NCBI GenBank assembly: GCA_035771175.1
Contig: CM069608.1
Coordinates: 8,743,019 to 8,807,018 of the forward strand
Length of the DNA stretch: 64,000 bases
Origin: Paratinospora sagittata
Taxonomy: Eukaryota; Streptophyta; Magnoliopsida; Ranunculales; Menispermaceae
Direction of reading: 5' to 3'
Shown: positions 23,215-35,000 of the stretch, one piece after another
Position numbering within the stretch: the first letter of the stretch is position 1
How the letters are laid out: the number at the start of each line of letters is the position of its first letter
The notes under the pieces: model-generated
Seen by the model: the letters and a program-made list of their open reading frames with translations, nothing else
Databases searched by the model: none
What the model was told of the DNA's origin: nothing
Program-made: the position numbers and the translations under genes

Positions 23215-24575
23215 TGTAATACCCTAGGTTTGCACACAAAAAAAAATTTGGTTCGGTCGCCTGCCCGAACGTTCAGGTGCCATTTTTTCTATATAAAGAA
23301 CTCATCCCCCTCCTCATTTCTCATACCAAGATCACTCCTCCTTGTGATTTTTTCTTCTCTTTTTTACTCGTTTTGAGTTTTTGTCTTCTCTTTTGAGACT
23401 CTCGGTGCGGTGCAAAGAGGTTCTGCCCGGGGGAAGGCACCAGTTTTCAAAGGAGTTTTTATCTGAAGGTGGGGAACGAAACATATGTTTGCATGTCTTA
23501 TAACTTTTATTAAAGTTTACTTTCATTTATCATTATGTCTACTATTCATTTACACTGCATTATTGTGTATAATGTTCATACTGTCATACTTATGCCTGTA
23601 TATTTGGAGTTCATGTATTACACTGTTGTTATGCCGGATTAGTGGTCAATCTGGCTCAACCAGACTCAGTCTTGTCCTCGGTAACTTTAAATAGTGAACA
23701 GGAGGCAGCATGCTGCTCTAGACGATTGGTATTTAAGTAGACCTCGTGTCTCACCTCTCAACTGGAGACTGATATAGTTGGTCTTATTTGAAAGCTATCA
23801 ACTTATACAAGTAATATTGAATGTCCTAACCTTGCACGTCGTGATACCGACCCTGATAAGGATCACCAAACGTTGCCAAATCCTGTCTAAATGTTAAGTA
23901 AAGACCGGACCAGTTCATGCAATGGCATCATACATAGCACCACCTAGGGACGTATGTGGTTTATGATTCATAGAATAGTTAGAAGCGATGCTCGTTTTTC
24001 ATTATATTTCTCTGGAGAGGGACGTACAATGAGAACCTGACTACTCTTAGGGAGGGACATCTATACGTGAATCCAGAGCGTCGTTCCTGAGGAGGGACGT
24101 ACGATGAGAACACAACTACTCCTGGGGAGGGACATCTGTACGTGAACTCAGGCGATGTACTATCATCAAACCAATACGAGATGGTGTCATGCATACATAC
24201 ATATTGGATTGATTATGATGTTCTGATGTGTATTTAAGATATTGGATTATGAAGTTTGCTTTATTAATTGTTATATTCACGAACTATTTTACCCACTGAG
24301 CGTGTAGCTCACCCCGTTGTTATCCAATTTTTCACAAGAGATTAGGGTGGACTGGGTGCAGGTTTTTGGGCCCACATTTTGTACCCTTTGTATTATTCAT
24401 TGGGGATTTTGGGAGAATGTTCCCTGAACTATTTTATGTACAATTATATTCTGAAATTAATGAAATCATACTTGTACATAATCATGCTTATGCGTGCTCA
24501 ACTATCGTTATAATGCATTCGCGCCCCATCCGTGAATGTCCCGCCGGTTTAGGCGCGTCCGAGCGGGGTGTGACA
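23215..24575 (+). mobile_element. 3' LTR of Tekay copy A1
   Basis: 1361 bp, TGTAATACCCTAGG...GGGGTGTGACA. Its last 270 bp match the 5' LTR remnant at 15093-15363, and the whole matches the A2 3' LTR at 37106-38680. It contains a hairpin core CACTGAGCGTGTAGCTCACC (about 24295) followed by a pyrimidine-rich TTTTTCACAAG. A 75-bp unit (GAGGGACGTACNATGAGAAC...) is present twice near 24012-24165 and once in A2. Confidence 0.9.
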
Positions 24576-25222
24576 TCCTTAATCCTCTCCAATCTTCCTT
24601 TCATGCAAGATGAAATATTGGAAACTAAATCACCACCGCAAAACCCTAACTCCATTAGGAAAACCTCTTCTTAGCTGCCCTACCCTTCTCTCTCTTGATC
24701 TCTCTCTGCTAGAAGCACGCTGGCCACCGGAACGATCCTAAGAAGACTGGTGAACATCTTTTTCCCTTTCTTTTCTTTTCTTTTCCTTTTTCTTTTTCTT
24801 TTCTTTTGTACTCCAATATTAACGCCCCTGTTTTACATTAACGCAATAGCAGCAATGGCGCTTCTGTTGCCACTTTCCATCTCTCTCCACTACCCCCTTC
24901 CCTCCTTTCCTCTCTTTATCTTTCCCCTCTTTTTCTCTTTCTCCTATTTTTTTTTCTTTCCCTCCTCTTTGTCCCTCCTCTTTGTCCCTCCCCTTCATAT
25001 CGTCACACCACCACCAGTCATGGTGGTGGCGGATCAAAACAGAGTGGCGGCAGTGGCACCACCACCACCGCCCAACCACTTGTTTCTTATACATACATTA
25101 TATTGTATATATGTTATAGTAAGTACATTTTATATATATACATATATATGTAATGTACATCTTATGTGTAGTCATGGTGGGGGCGGTGGCACCACCACCC
25201 ATCACCCAACGACACCTGGAAC
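24576..25222. other. low-complexity flank, no gene supported
   Basis: CT-rich and CCACCACC/GGTGGTGG tracts (24750-24990, 25005-25070, 25170-25205). The long frame here is purely compositional. I see no gene. Confidence 0.5.
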
Positions 25223-25739
25223 TAGGGGTGGCAATATGGGCCATTTGGCTCGCCCGGCCAGGCCTGGAGGGGTGGAGCCTAGGAATAATGGGGTCGGGTC
25301 GGGTCGGGCTGGGCTGAGCCTTATAAAATTTCGGGCTGAGCAAATATTGAAAACCTAGGCCCAAGCTCAACCCAAAAAAATATGAACCAAGCCTTTGGGC
25401 CGGGCTTGAAAATCGGGCTTTTGCACCACCAATATAACCAAATATATATTTTAATTTTAGATTAATTACAATAAAATATAAAATTTTAGTTCAATAATAA
25501 AATAAAATATACAAATGATTATTTGATGGAAAATAATTTTCCTATGTATATATCACATTTATTTAATTTATCTAAAATATGTATTGATTCATTTTAATCA
25601 TTAAAATAAGTGAGTTTATATATATGTAGTTGGACAATGTCTTTCTTTCATAAATTTAGCCCAACCCATGCTATTATAATTTAGTTAATTTTTTTTATAT
25701 ATTTATATTCAGCCCTACATACTTTTAGAGAGTATACTT

Positions 25740-25998
25740 AATAAAGCATACTTGTAAAGTTTTTTTTATTTAGAGAGTATACTTAATTAAGTTGAAATGT
25801 TGCAAAATAAAAATGATACAATATAATATAAATTGTATACATATATTCTTAATTAACTATATGTACTCTTTTTTGTATTATATACATAATTGAAAATACT
25901 CTTAATTATGTATATACAATACAAATATATACCCTTAATTATATAAGTATATAACACTCTTGATTATATTTTTTTTCTTACATTTTGTAAACTCTTAA

Positions 25999-26044
<46 letters not shown>

Positions 26045-27050
26045 TTGTGTGTGCGTGTATGTATGTATGCATTATATATTCTTTTGAATCTTAATTATGT
26101 TTTGTTTTTGTCATTTTATACTCTAATTATATACTATACATACTCTAATTAAGAAATATACTATGTATATGGATTATTTGTTTTATTTAATTTATCTTAA
26201 ATACTAGTTGATTCATTCTAAGCATTAAAATGACTGAGTTTTTGCCCGACCCATGTCTTTCTTTCTTTCATAAAGTGTATACTTAATATAGCATATTTGA
26301 TAAAATTTTTATTTATTTTATTTAAGAGAGTATACTCAATAAAATTGAAATGCAGCAAAATAAAAAGGATACAATATAATAATAACCGTATATATATAAT
26401 ATCTTAGTTGATTCTATGTACTCTTTTTTCGTATTATATACTTAATTAAACATACTCTTAATAATGTATATATAATACAAATATATACCCTTAATTATAT
26501 AACACTCTTGACTTAATTAAATATATATATGTAGTTGGGTAATGTATTTCTTTCATAATTGTAGCCTAACCCATGTTATTATAATTTAGTATACTTAATA
26601 AAGTTGAAATGCAGCAAAATAAAAAGGATCCAATATAATATAAATTGTATATATATATAATCTTAGTTAATTATATGTACTATTTTTTTGTATTATATAC
26701 TTAATTGAACATACTCTTAATAATGTATATATAATACAAATATATACCCTTAATTATATAACACTCTTGACTTAATTAAATATATATATGTAGTTGGGTA
26801 ATGTATTTCTTTCATAATTGTAGCCTAACCCATGTTATTATAATTTAGTATACTTAATAAAGTTGAAATGCAACAAAATAAAAAGGATCCAATATAATAT
26901 AAACTGTATATATATATATAATCTTAGTTAATTATATGTATTATTTTTTCGTATTATATACTTAATTGAACATACTCTTAATAATGTATATATAATACAA
27001 ATATATACCCTTAATTATATAACACTCTTGACTTAATTAAATATATATTA
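25740..27050. repeat. tandem ~259-bp AT-rich repeat, about four copies
   Basis: A unit running from ACTTAATAAAGTTGAAATGC through AATAAAAAGGAT to ATATACCCTTAATTATATAA recurs. The GTAGTTGGG block falls at 26531 and 26790 (period 259). The last two or three copies are nearly identical; the 25740 and 26283 copies are more diverged. Confidence 0.8.
25998..26044. repeat. (AC)n-(AT)n microsatellite
   Basis: A pure AC/CA run followed by TA repeats inside the AT-rich block. Confidence 0.9.
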
Positions 27051-27420
27051 CACACACTTTATGTACTCTTAATTACACATACGCACACATATATAATATA
27101 TATATATATATATTATATTTATTTTGAAATATATATATATATATATGTCAATGTGTATGTGTAAATTTGTAATTAAGAGTATATTACACATACACATGTA
27201 TTTATTTTATAATAAATATAAAATACATGTATACGTGTATGTGTAATTGGGCCTAAGATCCGGCTTTTGGTTCAATCTTCAGGCCGGGCCGAGTTTAGCT
27301 ATATAATCCCAAGTCCGTTCAATAAGTTTTGGGACTGGGCCGAGCCAACCCATATAATAGTCGGGCCCGAGTCTGGATCGGGCAATTTATAGCGGACCTG
27401 AAATGAGCCCGCTATATTTA

Positions 27421-28039
27421 AAATATCAATCAATACCCAAAAATCATAATTTTGGTATCAAAAATCATCACGAGGGTCGTGTGCAATAATTGTCACACGT
27501 AGCTCACCGGCACATTGAATTTGGCCGCGAAACCACCATTTCTCTCGTCCGTTCCGTTTTTCTTTCTCTATGCTCATCACCTTCTTCTTTCTTTCTTTTT
27601 TTCTTTCACGTTGCTCCTTTTAAAAAAAACAAAACGTTATGTTTAAATCAAAGACAAGATGAGCATGTATTGTTTTTTGATTCCATGCTCTTAGAGCCAT
27701 TTAGCTAACCAACTTCCCCCTAATTTAATATTTAATTCCTATCATTTAATGACCACTTACTCCTAAACAACTATTCATTCAATTATTCATTCAACTATTC
27801 ATTCACATTCAACTAAACTATTCAACTATTCAATTACTTTAACAACTCTTCATTCAATTCACAACCACATTTAATTATTTAATTATTTATTAAAATTATT
27901 TAATAATTCTATTTATTTACTAATACCCTTTAAATATAGCATGTATTTTCATACACGCGCATATTTGCCTCCTACGTATACATTGCGTTTGACCTTTGAT
28001 AATTAAGTTGTGATATGACCAAGAAACAAATGAGACTGT
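27421..28039. other. AT-rich spacer, no gene seen
   Basis: Contains an irregular ATTCA-rich array (about 27770-27860, CAACTATTCATT-like units) and nothing else recognisable. Confidence 0.45.
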
Positions 28040-28165
28040 CGAAATTTTGAGAAAAATTTAGATGTGGTTTTGGATAAGGCTGACAGGGTATTATATAAGC
28101 CGTCACATGACGTATATCGTATCCTATGTCGGTCGTGACGTCACTCATACAAAGTGGGTTACGAC
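28040..28165 (+). repeat. diverged 3' end of an LTR B relative
   Basis: GGCTGACAGGGTATTATATA, then GACGTATATCGTATCC and GGTCGTGACGTCAC follow the same order as the end of the LTR at 30480-30570. It is a short, diverged remnant. Confidence 0.5.
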
Positions 28166-28212
28166 ATCGGATCAAGCCCATATATAAATATATTATATAA
28201 TATTATGTATAT

Positions 28213-28216
<4 letters not shown>

Positions 28217-28283
<67 letters not shown>

Positions 28284-28410
28284 AGAAGTAGCTATGAACT
28301 CCATTGATGAACTTTCAAGACAAAACAAGAGATCTAGTCTCAATTCCTCAATGACGCTCTGTTACAGGTTTTCATACATAGTTATATATATATATATATA
28401 TATATATATG
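28217..28410. repeat. two (TA)n microsatellites
   Basis: Pure TA runs at about 28217-28275 and 28385-28409, immediately left of the solo LTR. Confidence 0.9.
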
Positions 28411-28429
28411 TTTAATTGTATAGATGTCA

Positions 28430-30570
28430 TGTAACATCCCGTACGTTTGAGTCAAACATATACGTATTGTAAAACAAATTTATATGGGCTTAAGAATGAT
28501 GACATTACATGTATAGTTGAGTCATTGGTACTCTAGAATGTTAACCGTGTCATTGAATGCCCAATTCTTAGTGAAATCTCAAATTAGGAATGCAAGAAGT
28601 GCACTCCCAAGGGAGAAAAGCGCACTTCTGTGTCAAAACCGAGAAGCAATTTTTCAGTATGTTAAGAGAAGCGCACTCCCAAGGGAGAGAAGCGTGCTTC
28701 TCATCGTCTGACAGATTTTTTAAAAAAATTCTGGTCGGTGAGGCAGTTGTACGAATTTAAGTGGAAATTTCTTGACTTTTTCAGCAAAATTGAGTTGCTG
28801 GAGTTGAGGAAAAATAGAGGAATGAAAGGGGGGAAGAAGAATGAGGCTTTAGAAGACCAATCTAAGGTAAAATCTTGGTCTTTTGAGCTAGAAATTCCAT
28901 TTTTGAATCCCTCTCACCAAGCCGTTCAACATATCTGAATTTTTCTAATTTTTCAATGGTTAGAATTGATAATTGAAAAGATGGGTTTGGTGCTGGAACC
29001 TTGAGAAATTGATGAGCTATGGATTGGTAAGTGTATAATTAATGTTTTGTATGTGATTTGGGTTTGAAATTGTGTTTGAATAATGCACTTTAATAGTGAA
29101 ATGGTTCCACCCCAGCTGTTGAAACAGCTAAGGGTTTGGAGTTCCATTAATGGTGTTTTAGGTGAGCTTAATTGTGTTTTGTTGGATGATGATAATCTGG
29201 AACATTTGAAATGGTATAATTGAGACTGTTTTTGAATGGGAAATGTTGCAGAGATTGAAATTTGAACTTGCATATTGGTGATTTGGAAAGGGAATTCAAA
29301 ATGAGTTGTATGTGCTGAGATTGTACAAGTGTGTTGGTGTAAAGGGAACATTAGTGCCGGAAATGTTAAGAATGCAAGTGAAATAGTGTGAAGAACATTA
29401 TGAGCAATCGTGTTGGATGTTAGAGTGTACATTGACTTAGAAATATCATTTAATCACTGTGAGTATTCTCCTTGTATTGGTTTCTTGTATGGCATTGTAT
29501 ATATGAAATGATTTTGAATGCGAGCATGTTTCATGAATTGAACTGTTTATAGTATTATACGATTATTCATGAAATGTTTTGAAAAAATGGGGAATGTTAG
29601 TCTTTAACATGGGTTCATTTCGTTGGGAATTAGTCCCGGATGAGAGTTATATGTAACCTCACTGTGCAGTTGGACTGTCCTAACTAAGATTTTATATCCT
29701 TGAATGATATTGAAATTGAGTAATAAGAGGTTGTGGCTACCTTGTAAAGGCCTTATAAGGGTGAAGCCCGCTCTATTACTTAGAAGGAGGGAGATGGCTA
29801 TGGATTTCGATGATAAAACCTTGCATGTTTTAGAAATAAATGCATGGAAACTCAACCTATGTTGTGAGCATGCATATGATATTCGAATGCTGCATATATG
29901 ATTTGGTTGAACTTTTTATATGCTTTGAAATTGCATATTTATTTAAATGCATATAATTTCCATGCACAGAAAATATTCACTGAGGTTGTTGTAGCTCACC
30001 CAATTCCCTCAAATATTTTAGGTAAAGATAAAGAGAAAGGCCAGGTGACAGAAGCGTAATGAGCACTTCAAAATATTTTGAATGTATGTATGTTTTGAGG
30101 GATTTGGAATATTGGTTTATTTTGGATTGGTATAACTATAATCTCATATTTATATATTATCACTTAGATGAGTAAAGTGATAACAGGTGTTTGATTTATG
30201 TTTATAAACTTATGATAGGAAGGACTTTGAATATGAGATGTTGGTTTATAATGTGATATAAATGTGGAAATGATAAATGGTATGGTCCCTGTTTAGGAAC
30301 TTAGATGTGAGAAATTCGTATATGAAGATTATGTGAATGAATGATATGAGATTAAACAGAATGAATATATATTGTGAATGGTTGATTTTGAGAAAATCAG
30401 GTAGCGTTGGACTTGTGTTAATCAATAATTTAAGGGAGGTTATGTTAAAATTTTTGTAAATTGTGTATTTTGTATTGGATGGCTGACAGTGTATCATATA
30501 TTCTTGTGGATGACGTATGTGGTACTCTGTGCCGGTCGTGATGTCACCCTACGTAAGGGGCGTCTTGACA
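28430..30570 (+). mobile_element. solo LTR family B, copy 2, TSD TGTCA
   Basis: 2141 bp from TGTAACATCCCGTACG to GGGGCGTCTTGACA, flanked by a perfect 5-bp duplication, TGTCA at 28425-28429 and 30571-30575. Two GC-rich motifs of the type AGAAGCGCACTCCCAAGGGA lie at 28602 and 28674 in the U3 part. A hairpin core TTCACTGAGGTTGTTGTAGC is at about 29977. No internal domain is present, so it is a solo LTR. Relatives are at 14311-15092 and 53672-55759. Confidence 0.9.
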
Positions 30571-30816
30571 TGTCACAACTGCATTTGTTATAAGAATAAC
30601 TGCTATAACAAACTTACTAACCAAGACAGTTTCAACTGTAATTTCTTCTAGAACATTTAGTGATAAAGTGTTTGAGAAGTCTTTTCAAATGGACACCTGG
30701 ATAGCCGAGTTGGCATGAAATAGCAATTCCAACACAAACACAAGCAGTGGACTTGATTCACATCAATTGACTTGATTCAGCTCTGCACCTGAGTTAGCTT
30801 TATTACTTTCATCCCC

Positions 30817-31230
30817 CCTTAAGCGAAAAAGGGAGCAAACCACTTTAAGCTTGGACTTGAGATACTAAAATTTTGGAGTTGAGAGAGCTTTCATGAAGAT
30901 GTCTGCAAATTGATCAATAGATGGTACATACCGAATTTCCAACTCACCTCGAAGCACTTTATCACGCACAAAATAAGCATCAATCTTAATATGTTTTGTT
31001 TTAGCATGATGAACAGGATTGGAAGCTAACGCTGACGCACTAATGTTATCGCACCATATGATAGGAGAACGCTTGAGAGGAAGTTGAATTTCAGAAAGAG
31101 ACTTCGAATCCACAAGATTTCTGCAGCTGTGCTTGCAAGAGCCCTATATTCACTTTTAGTGCTTGAACTAGCTACCACAGATTATTTTTTGGATGACCAA
31201 GAGATCATATTCGAACCAAGGTTCACTGCA
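30817..31230 (-). pseudogene. Ty1/copia RNase H fragment
   Basis: Minus-strand reading with the canonical copia RNase H end: VVASSSTKSEYRALA near 31180, WCDNISASALASNP (about 31060), HAKTKHIKIDAYFVRDKVL, and VPSIDQFADIFMKALS near 30890. A frameshift near 31115 breaks it. A CTTAAGGGGGG polypurine-like tract (30817-30828 on this strand) follows, as expected before a 3' LTR. The rest of the element is missing to the right. A different copia lineage from the element at 56-61 kb. Confidence 0.8.
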
Positions 31231-32015
31231 TATTTGTTGGCATGTTGATCGCACACTCATGTGTTTTGATGATTGCAAACAACATTTAATGTCGACTGAT
31301 CACTTTGATCGAGTTGTTTCAGTGCTTATATGATCATATCAGAAAAGTCAACCAAGAAGTCAAAGTCAAAGCTCGAAGTGGATCAAAGCAATCGGACAAT
31401 CAAAATCATATCTATGTAATGAAATTGCTTAGAATTCTTAGGGCTATAGAGTATCTTACAGTTTGTGCCAGCCAAATCTTATGCATGCTTCATAATTTTC
31501 AAAATCATTCCCATTTAGCAAAGTCAACCATTTTTTACCAAAAGTCAACTTGTTGCATATTTGGTCAAAATCATTTTTACACTTGTTTTTTATCATAAAA
31601 CTACTTAAATTGAATTGTTTTGAAGTTTAGTTGATTGTATTAAACTTTGCTTTGAAAAGGTCAATCTTATTTCGAAAGTCAAACAGTTTTTCCATTTCAA
31701 TCAAATGTTTGACTTTTCATCTAAAATGTGTTTAACACTTGATTTATCTTAAGTTTGGTCAAATTTTTATGTTTTCAAGTCTATTTAAACTTGTTTGATT
31801 GAGAAAGCTTGTTTTGATTGAATTTACACAAGTTTGTAAGTTTCTGTTGCTAACAAAAACGCGTTAGTGTAACGACCCTAAATTTTATCCTACGTATTGC
31901 CGATATCATTACCCAACTCCACGTTGTTGCATACGTATTAGTATACTTATTTCTCCATTTTTGGGGAAAGTGCATATATTTGTATGTATTGCATGAAATT
32001 GTGTAAATTTTTGAT
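31231..32015. mobile_element. LTR-like scraps, no gene
   Basis: AT-rich, repeat-like. TGTAACGACCCTAAATTTT at 31868 looks like the start of another LTR, cut off at 32016 where Tekay gag begins. Both boundaries are inferred. Confidence 0.3.
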
Positions 32016-33080
32016 TTAAATGAGACCGCAGCAAATCAGGTTTTCACTGTTCAGGCACATGTTAGATCTGGGTCGGAGACTCAAATCGACCAGATTGCGA
32101 AGTATAAGAGGCTACAACCTTACTTTTGTTGGCACCATTGATGCGGAGGAGGCGCAGAAATGGCTGGATGAGTCGAAGAAGGTTCTTGATGCTATGGTAG
32201 TCGATGAGGCTTGAAAGATTCCACTTGCGTCCTACCAACTTATTGGTGGTGCAAATAAATGGTGGATAACAGTGAAGGAGGACCCAAGGGTCAACACCAC
32301 AGATATGACTTGGTAGCAGTTCGAGTCATTGTTTATCGATGAGTACTCCCTAGCGCGGTGAAGAGGTAGAAGAGTCAGGAGTTCGCCAAGCTATACCAAG
32401 GCGGCATGACAATCAGAGAGTATGCTGTCAGGTTTAAAGAATTATCGGTCTACTCTCTCTCCACCATCTCAACGGAGCAAGATAAGACCGAGAAATTCTA
32501 CAATGGCCTTCGTCCTGACATTCGACAAGCCTTGTCGATCTTGGATCTCAAGATTTACATGGAGGTCGTTGACAATGCCATGAGCTTTAAGCAAGAAAAG
32601 ATTGTGTAGGAGCAGAGAATGACTAAGGGAAAACAACCTACAACGTTTTCCCAACAGAGCTCGCAGTAGGGCAACAAGAAGAAGCCCTTCTATAATCAAA
32701 ACCCAGCCTTCTCAGCCCCTGTTCAGAAAAATGAGGCCACGGCACCTGCGGCTGAATCGTCTAACCCTGGCCATCAGGATTTTCTCAATCATGGCCGAGG
32801 AGGCCGAAATAGAAAGGGTGGCCGTCGACATGGCAATGACAGATGTGGTGGTCAACAATCAACATGGCCAACAGAACCATCAACAGTAGAGGCTGACGTG
32901 TTTCAACTGCGGCCAGCAGGGCCATGTAAGAAATACCTGCCCCTACCTTCAGCAACCTGTTCCCGATGTTCCAGTCTAACAAGCCCCACATGCTGCTAAT
33001 GCCCAACCCAGGCAGAACCAGCAGAACCAGGGGCAACGGAACCAAGGCAGAGCGTTTGCTATCGCTCAACAACCCTCCCA
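32016..33080 (+). pseudogene. Tekay copy A2 gag, 5' truncated
   Basis: Homology to A1 begins abruptly at about 32016 (A1 position about 18155), so the LTR, leader and first ~85 gag codons are missing. The gag core is recognisable (GTIDAEEAQKWLDESKK; YSLSTISTEQDKTEKFYNGL), with a TAG at about 32314 where A1 has a Gln codon and others downstream. The zinc knuckle CFNCGQQGHVRNTC is at 32899-32940. It retains about 30 bp before the knuckle that A1 has lost. Confidence 0.85.
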
Positions 33081-34500
33081 GACAACAATGTTGTCGAAGG
33101 TACATTTTTCTTGTTCAAAACAATGGTGCATGTCTTGTTTGATTCGGGTGCTACGCATTCCTTTATATCTTCTGCATGGGTAAGACATATAGGGTTGCAT
33201 CCTGAACCCACAGACATCACAATCCATGTCACATCACCTTTAGGATCTGGTACTGACGTGAATATGCAGTGTTCTCGATGTGAGCTTCAAATGTCAGAAC
33301 AGATAATGTATGCATATCTTTTTGTGATGGACATTGAAGACTTCGACATCATCCTCGGCATGGACTGGCTCGCACCACTGAATGCAAAGATTGATTGAAT
33401 GAAGAAGCAAGTTCAGTTAACCTTGCCCACGGGGGAGTTTGTCAAGATTCAAGGACCGAATAAATGGATACACAACTCGACTGTCAGCTTCGAGCTCTAT
33501 CCCTTGGTGATGACAATGAATCACAAACACTGTACCCTCTCGAAGTACACGATGTCCTGGTAATATCTGAATTCCCAACAATTTTTCTAAATAACCTTTC
33601 TGGTCTACCTTTGGTTAGAGAATTCGATTTTGAGATCAACCCCATACCTGGGACAGGGCCTATCTCAATTCTACCATACAGAATGTCCAATGTCAAACTT
33701 GTCGAATTGGACAAACAACTAAAGGAATTGGAGAGTAATGGCTTCATTAGGAAAAAATCATCACCCTGGGGGGCTTCAGTTCTGTTTGTTTGCAAAAAAG
33801 ATGGTTCGTAACGACTTTACATCAACTATCCAAGTTTAATAACGTCCCCATTAAGAACAGATACTCGTTGCCCAAGATCAATTACTTGTTCGACCAACTT
33901 AGAGATGCCAAGTACTTCTCTAAGATTGATTTACGATCCAGTTATCATCAACTCCGGATCAGAGAGTCGGACATTACCAAGATGGCATTCAGAACACGGT
34001 ATGGTCATTATGAGTTCTTGGTTATGTCGTTCGGTCTAACAAATGCATCTGCTGCGTTCATGGATTGGATGAACAACATCTTCAGGTTATATTTAGACCG
34101 ATTCGTGGTGGTCTTCGTGGATGATATCTTGATATATTCCTCAACCGAGGAAGACCATAAGATACATCTTAGGATTGTTCTCCAGACCTTGAGAAGTCAC
34201 CAGTTGTATGTAAAGTTGAGTAAGTGCGAATTTTGGGAGAAGCGAGTTCAATTCCTAAGCCATGTGGTTTCAGGCAATTGCATTGAGGTGGATCCTTCTA
34301 AGGTTGAAGTGGTTTTTAACTGGAAGCAACCTACCACTGTTACTCAGATTAGGAGTTTTCTTGGTTTGGTTGGCTATTATAGACGCTTCATCAAGGATTT
34401 ATCCAAGATTGTTGAACCTATGACCAAGCTCACTTGGAAGGACGTGCAATTCATCTAGAATCTCGCCTGTGAAATGTCATTTCAGGAATCGAAGAAGCGC
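33081..34500 (+). pseudogene. Tekay copy A2 protease and reverse transcriptase
   Basis: The protease is intact around LFDSGATHSFISSAWV (DSGA from 33141) in a 95-codon frame (33111-33398), ending MDWLAPLNAKID. RT runs in frames 33464-33811 and 33790-34458 with [28 protein letters not shown] and the catalytic box FVDD at 34114-34125, which keeps the motif lost in A1. A TAG at 34456-34458 stands where A1 has TGG. A shift near 33790-33820 disrupts the LCVDYR motif. Confidence 0.88.
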
Positions 34501-35000
34501 CTCACGACAACATCGACACTAATCACTCCATGAAATGGAGCTGGATTTTCACTATACACCGATGCCTCTCTCCAAGGCTTAGGTGCAGTATTAATGGAAG
34601 AAGGCCAAGTTGTTGCATATGCTTTGAGGCAACTGAAGATTCACGAGGGTAATTACCCAACGCATGACTTGGAACTTGCAGCTGTCGTGTTCGCACTGAA
34701 GTTATGGCATCATTACCTATACGGTGAACGGTTTGAGGTCTTCTCGGATCACAAGAGTCTTAAGCACATCTACACCCAGATAGACCTAAACCTCCGCCAA
34801 AGGCGATGGTTGGAGTTCTTGAAAGATTATGACTTTCAACTCCAGTACCATCCCGGTAAGGCCAATGTTGTGGCTGATGCCCTGAGTAGAAAATCTTATG
34901 TTGCTTGCACTTTTAACTTTGAGATGGGGAAGTTCGCTACAAAGCTGGAGAATTTTAACCTACAACTAATCGAGGAGGGAGCAAGATCACGACTCTCTCA
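34501..35000 (+). pseudogene. Tekay copy A2 RNase H
   Basis: [40 protein letters not shown] and [14 protein letters not shown] are present, followed by [18 protein letters not shown]. From 34594 the frame is open through the end of the domain, better preserved than in A1. Confidence 0.87.

Larger units (their letters stand above)
25223..27420. mobile_element. GGGGTGGCAAT-type (hAT-like) element carrying AT-rich repeats
   Basis: Starts TAGGGGTGGCAATATGGGC, a common terminal sequence of plant hAT-like non-autonomous elements. Two GC-rich subterminal blocks full of GGGTCGGGCTGGGC-type motifs (25240-25430, and inverted-looking at 27245-27415) bracket about 1.8 kb of AT-rich repeats. A clean right terminus was not found, so the boundary is approximate. 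Confidence 0.4.

Noticed and set aside
24750..25358. 202-codon frame with a hydrophobic F/L/S/P-rich product
   Set aside because: Product composition comes from CT-rich and CCACCACC tracts; no domain, and it crosses into a repeat start.
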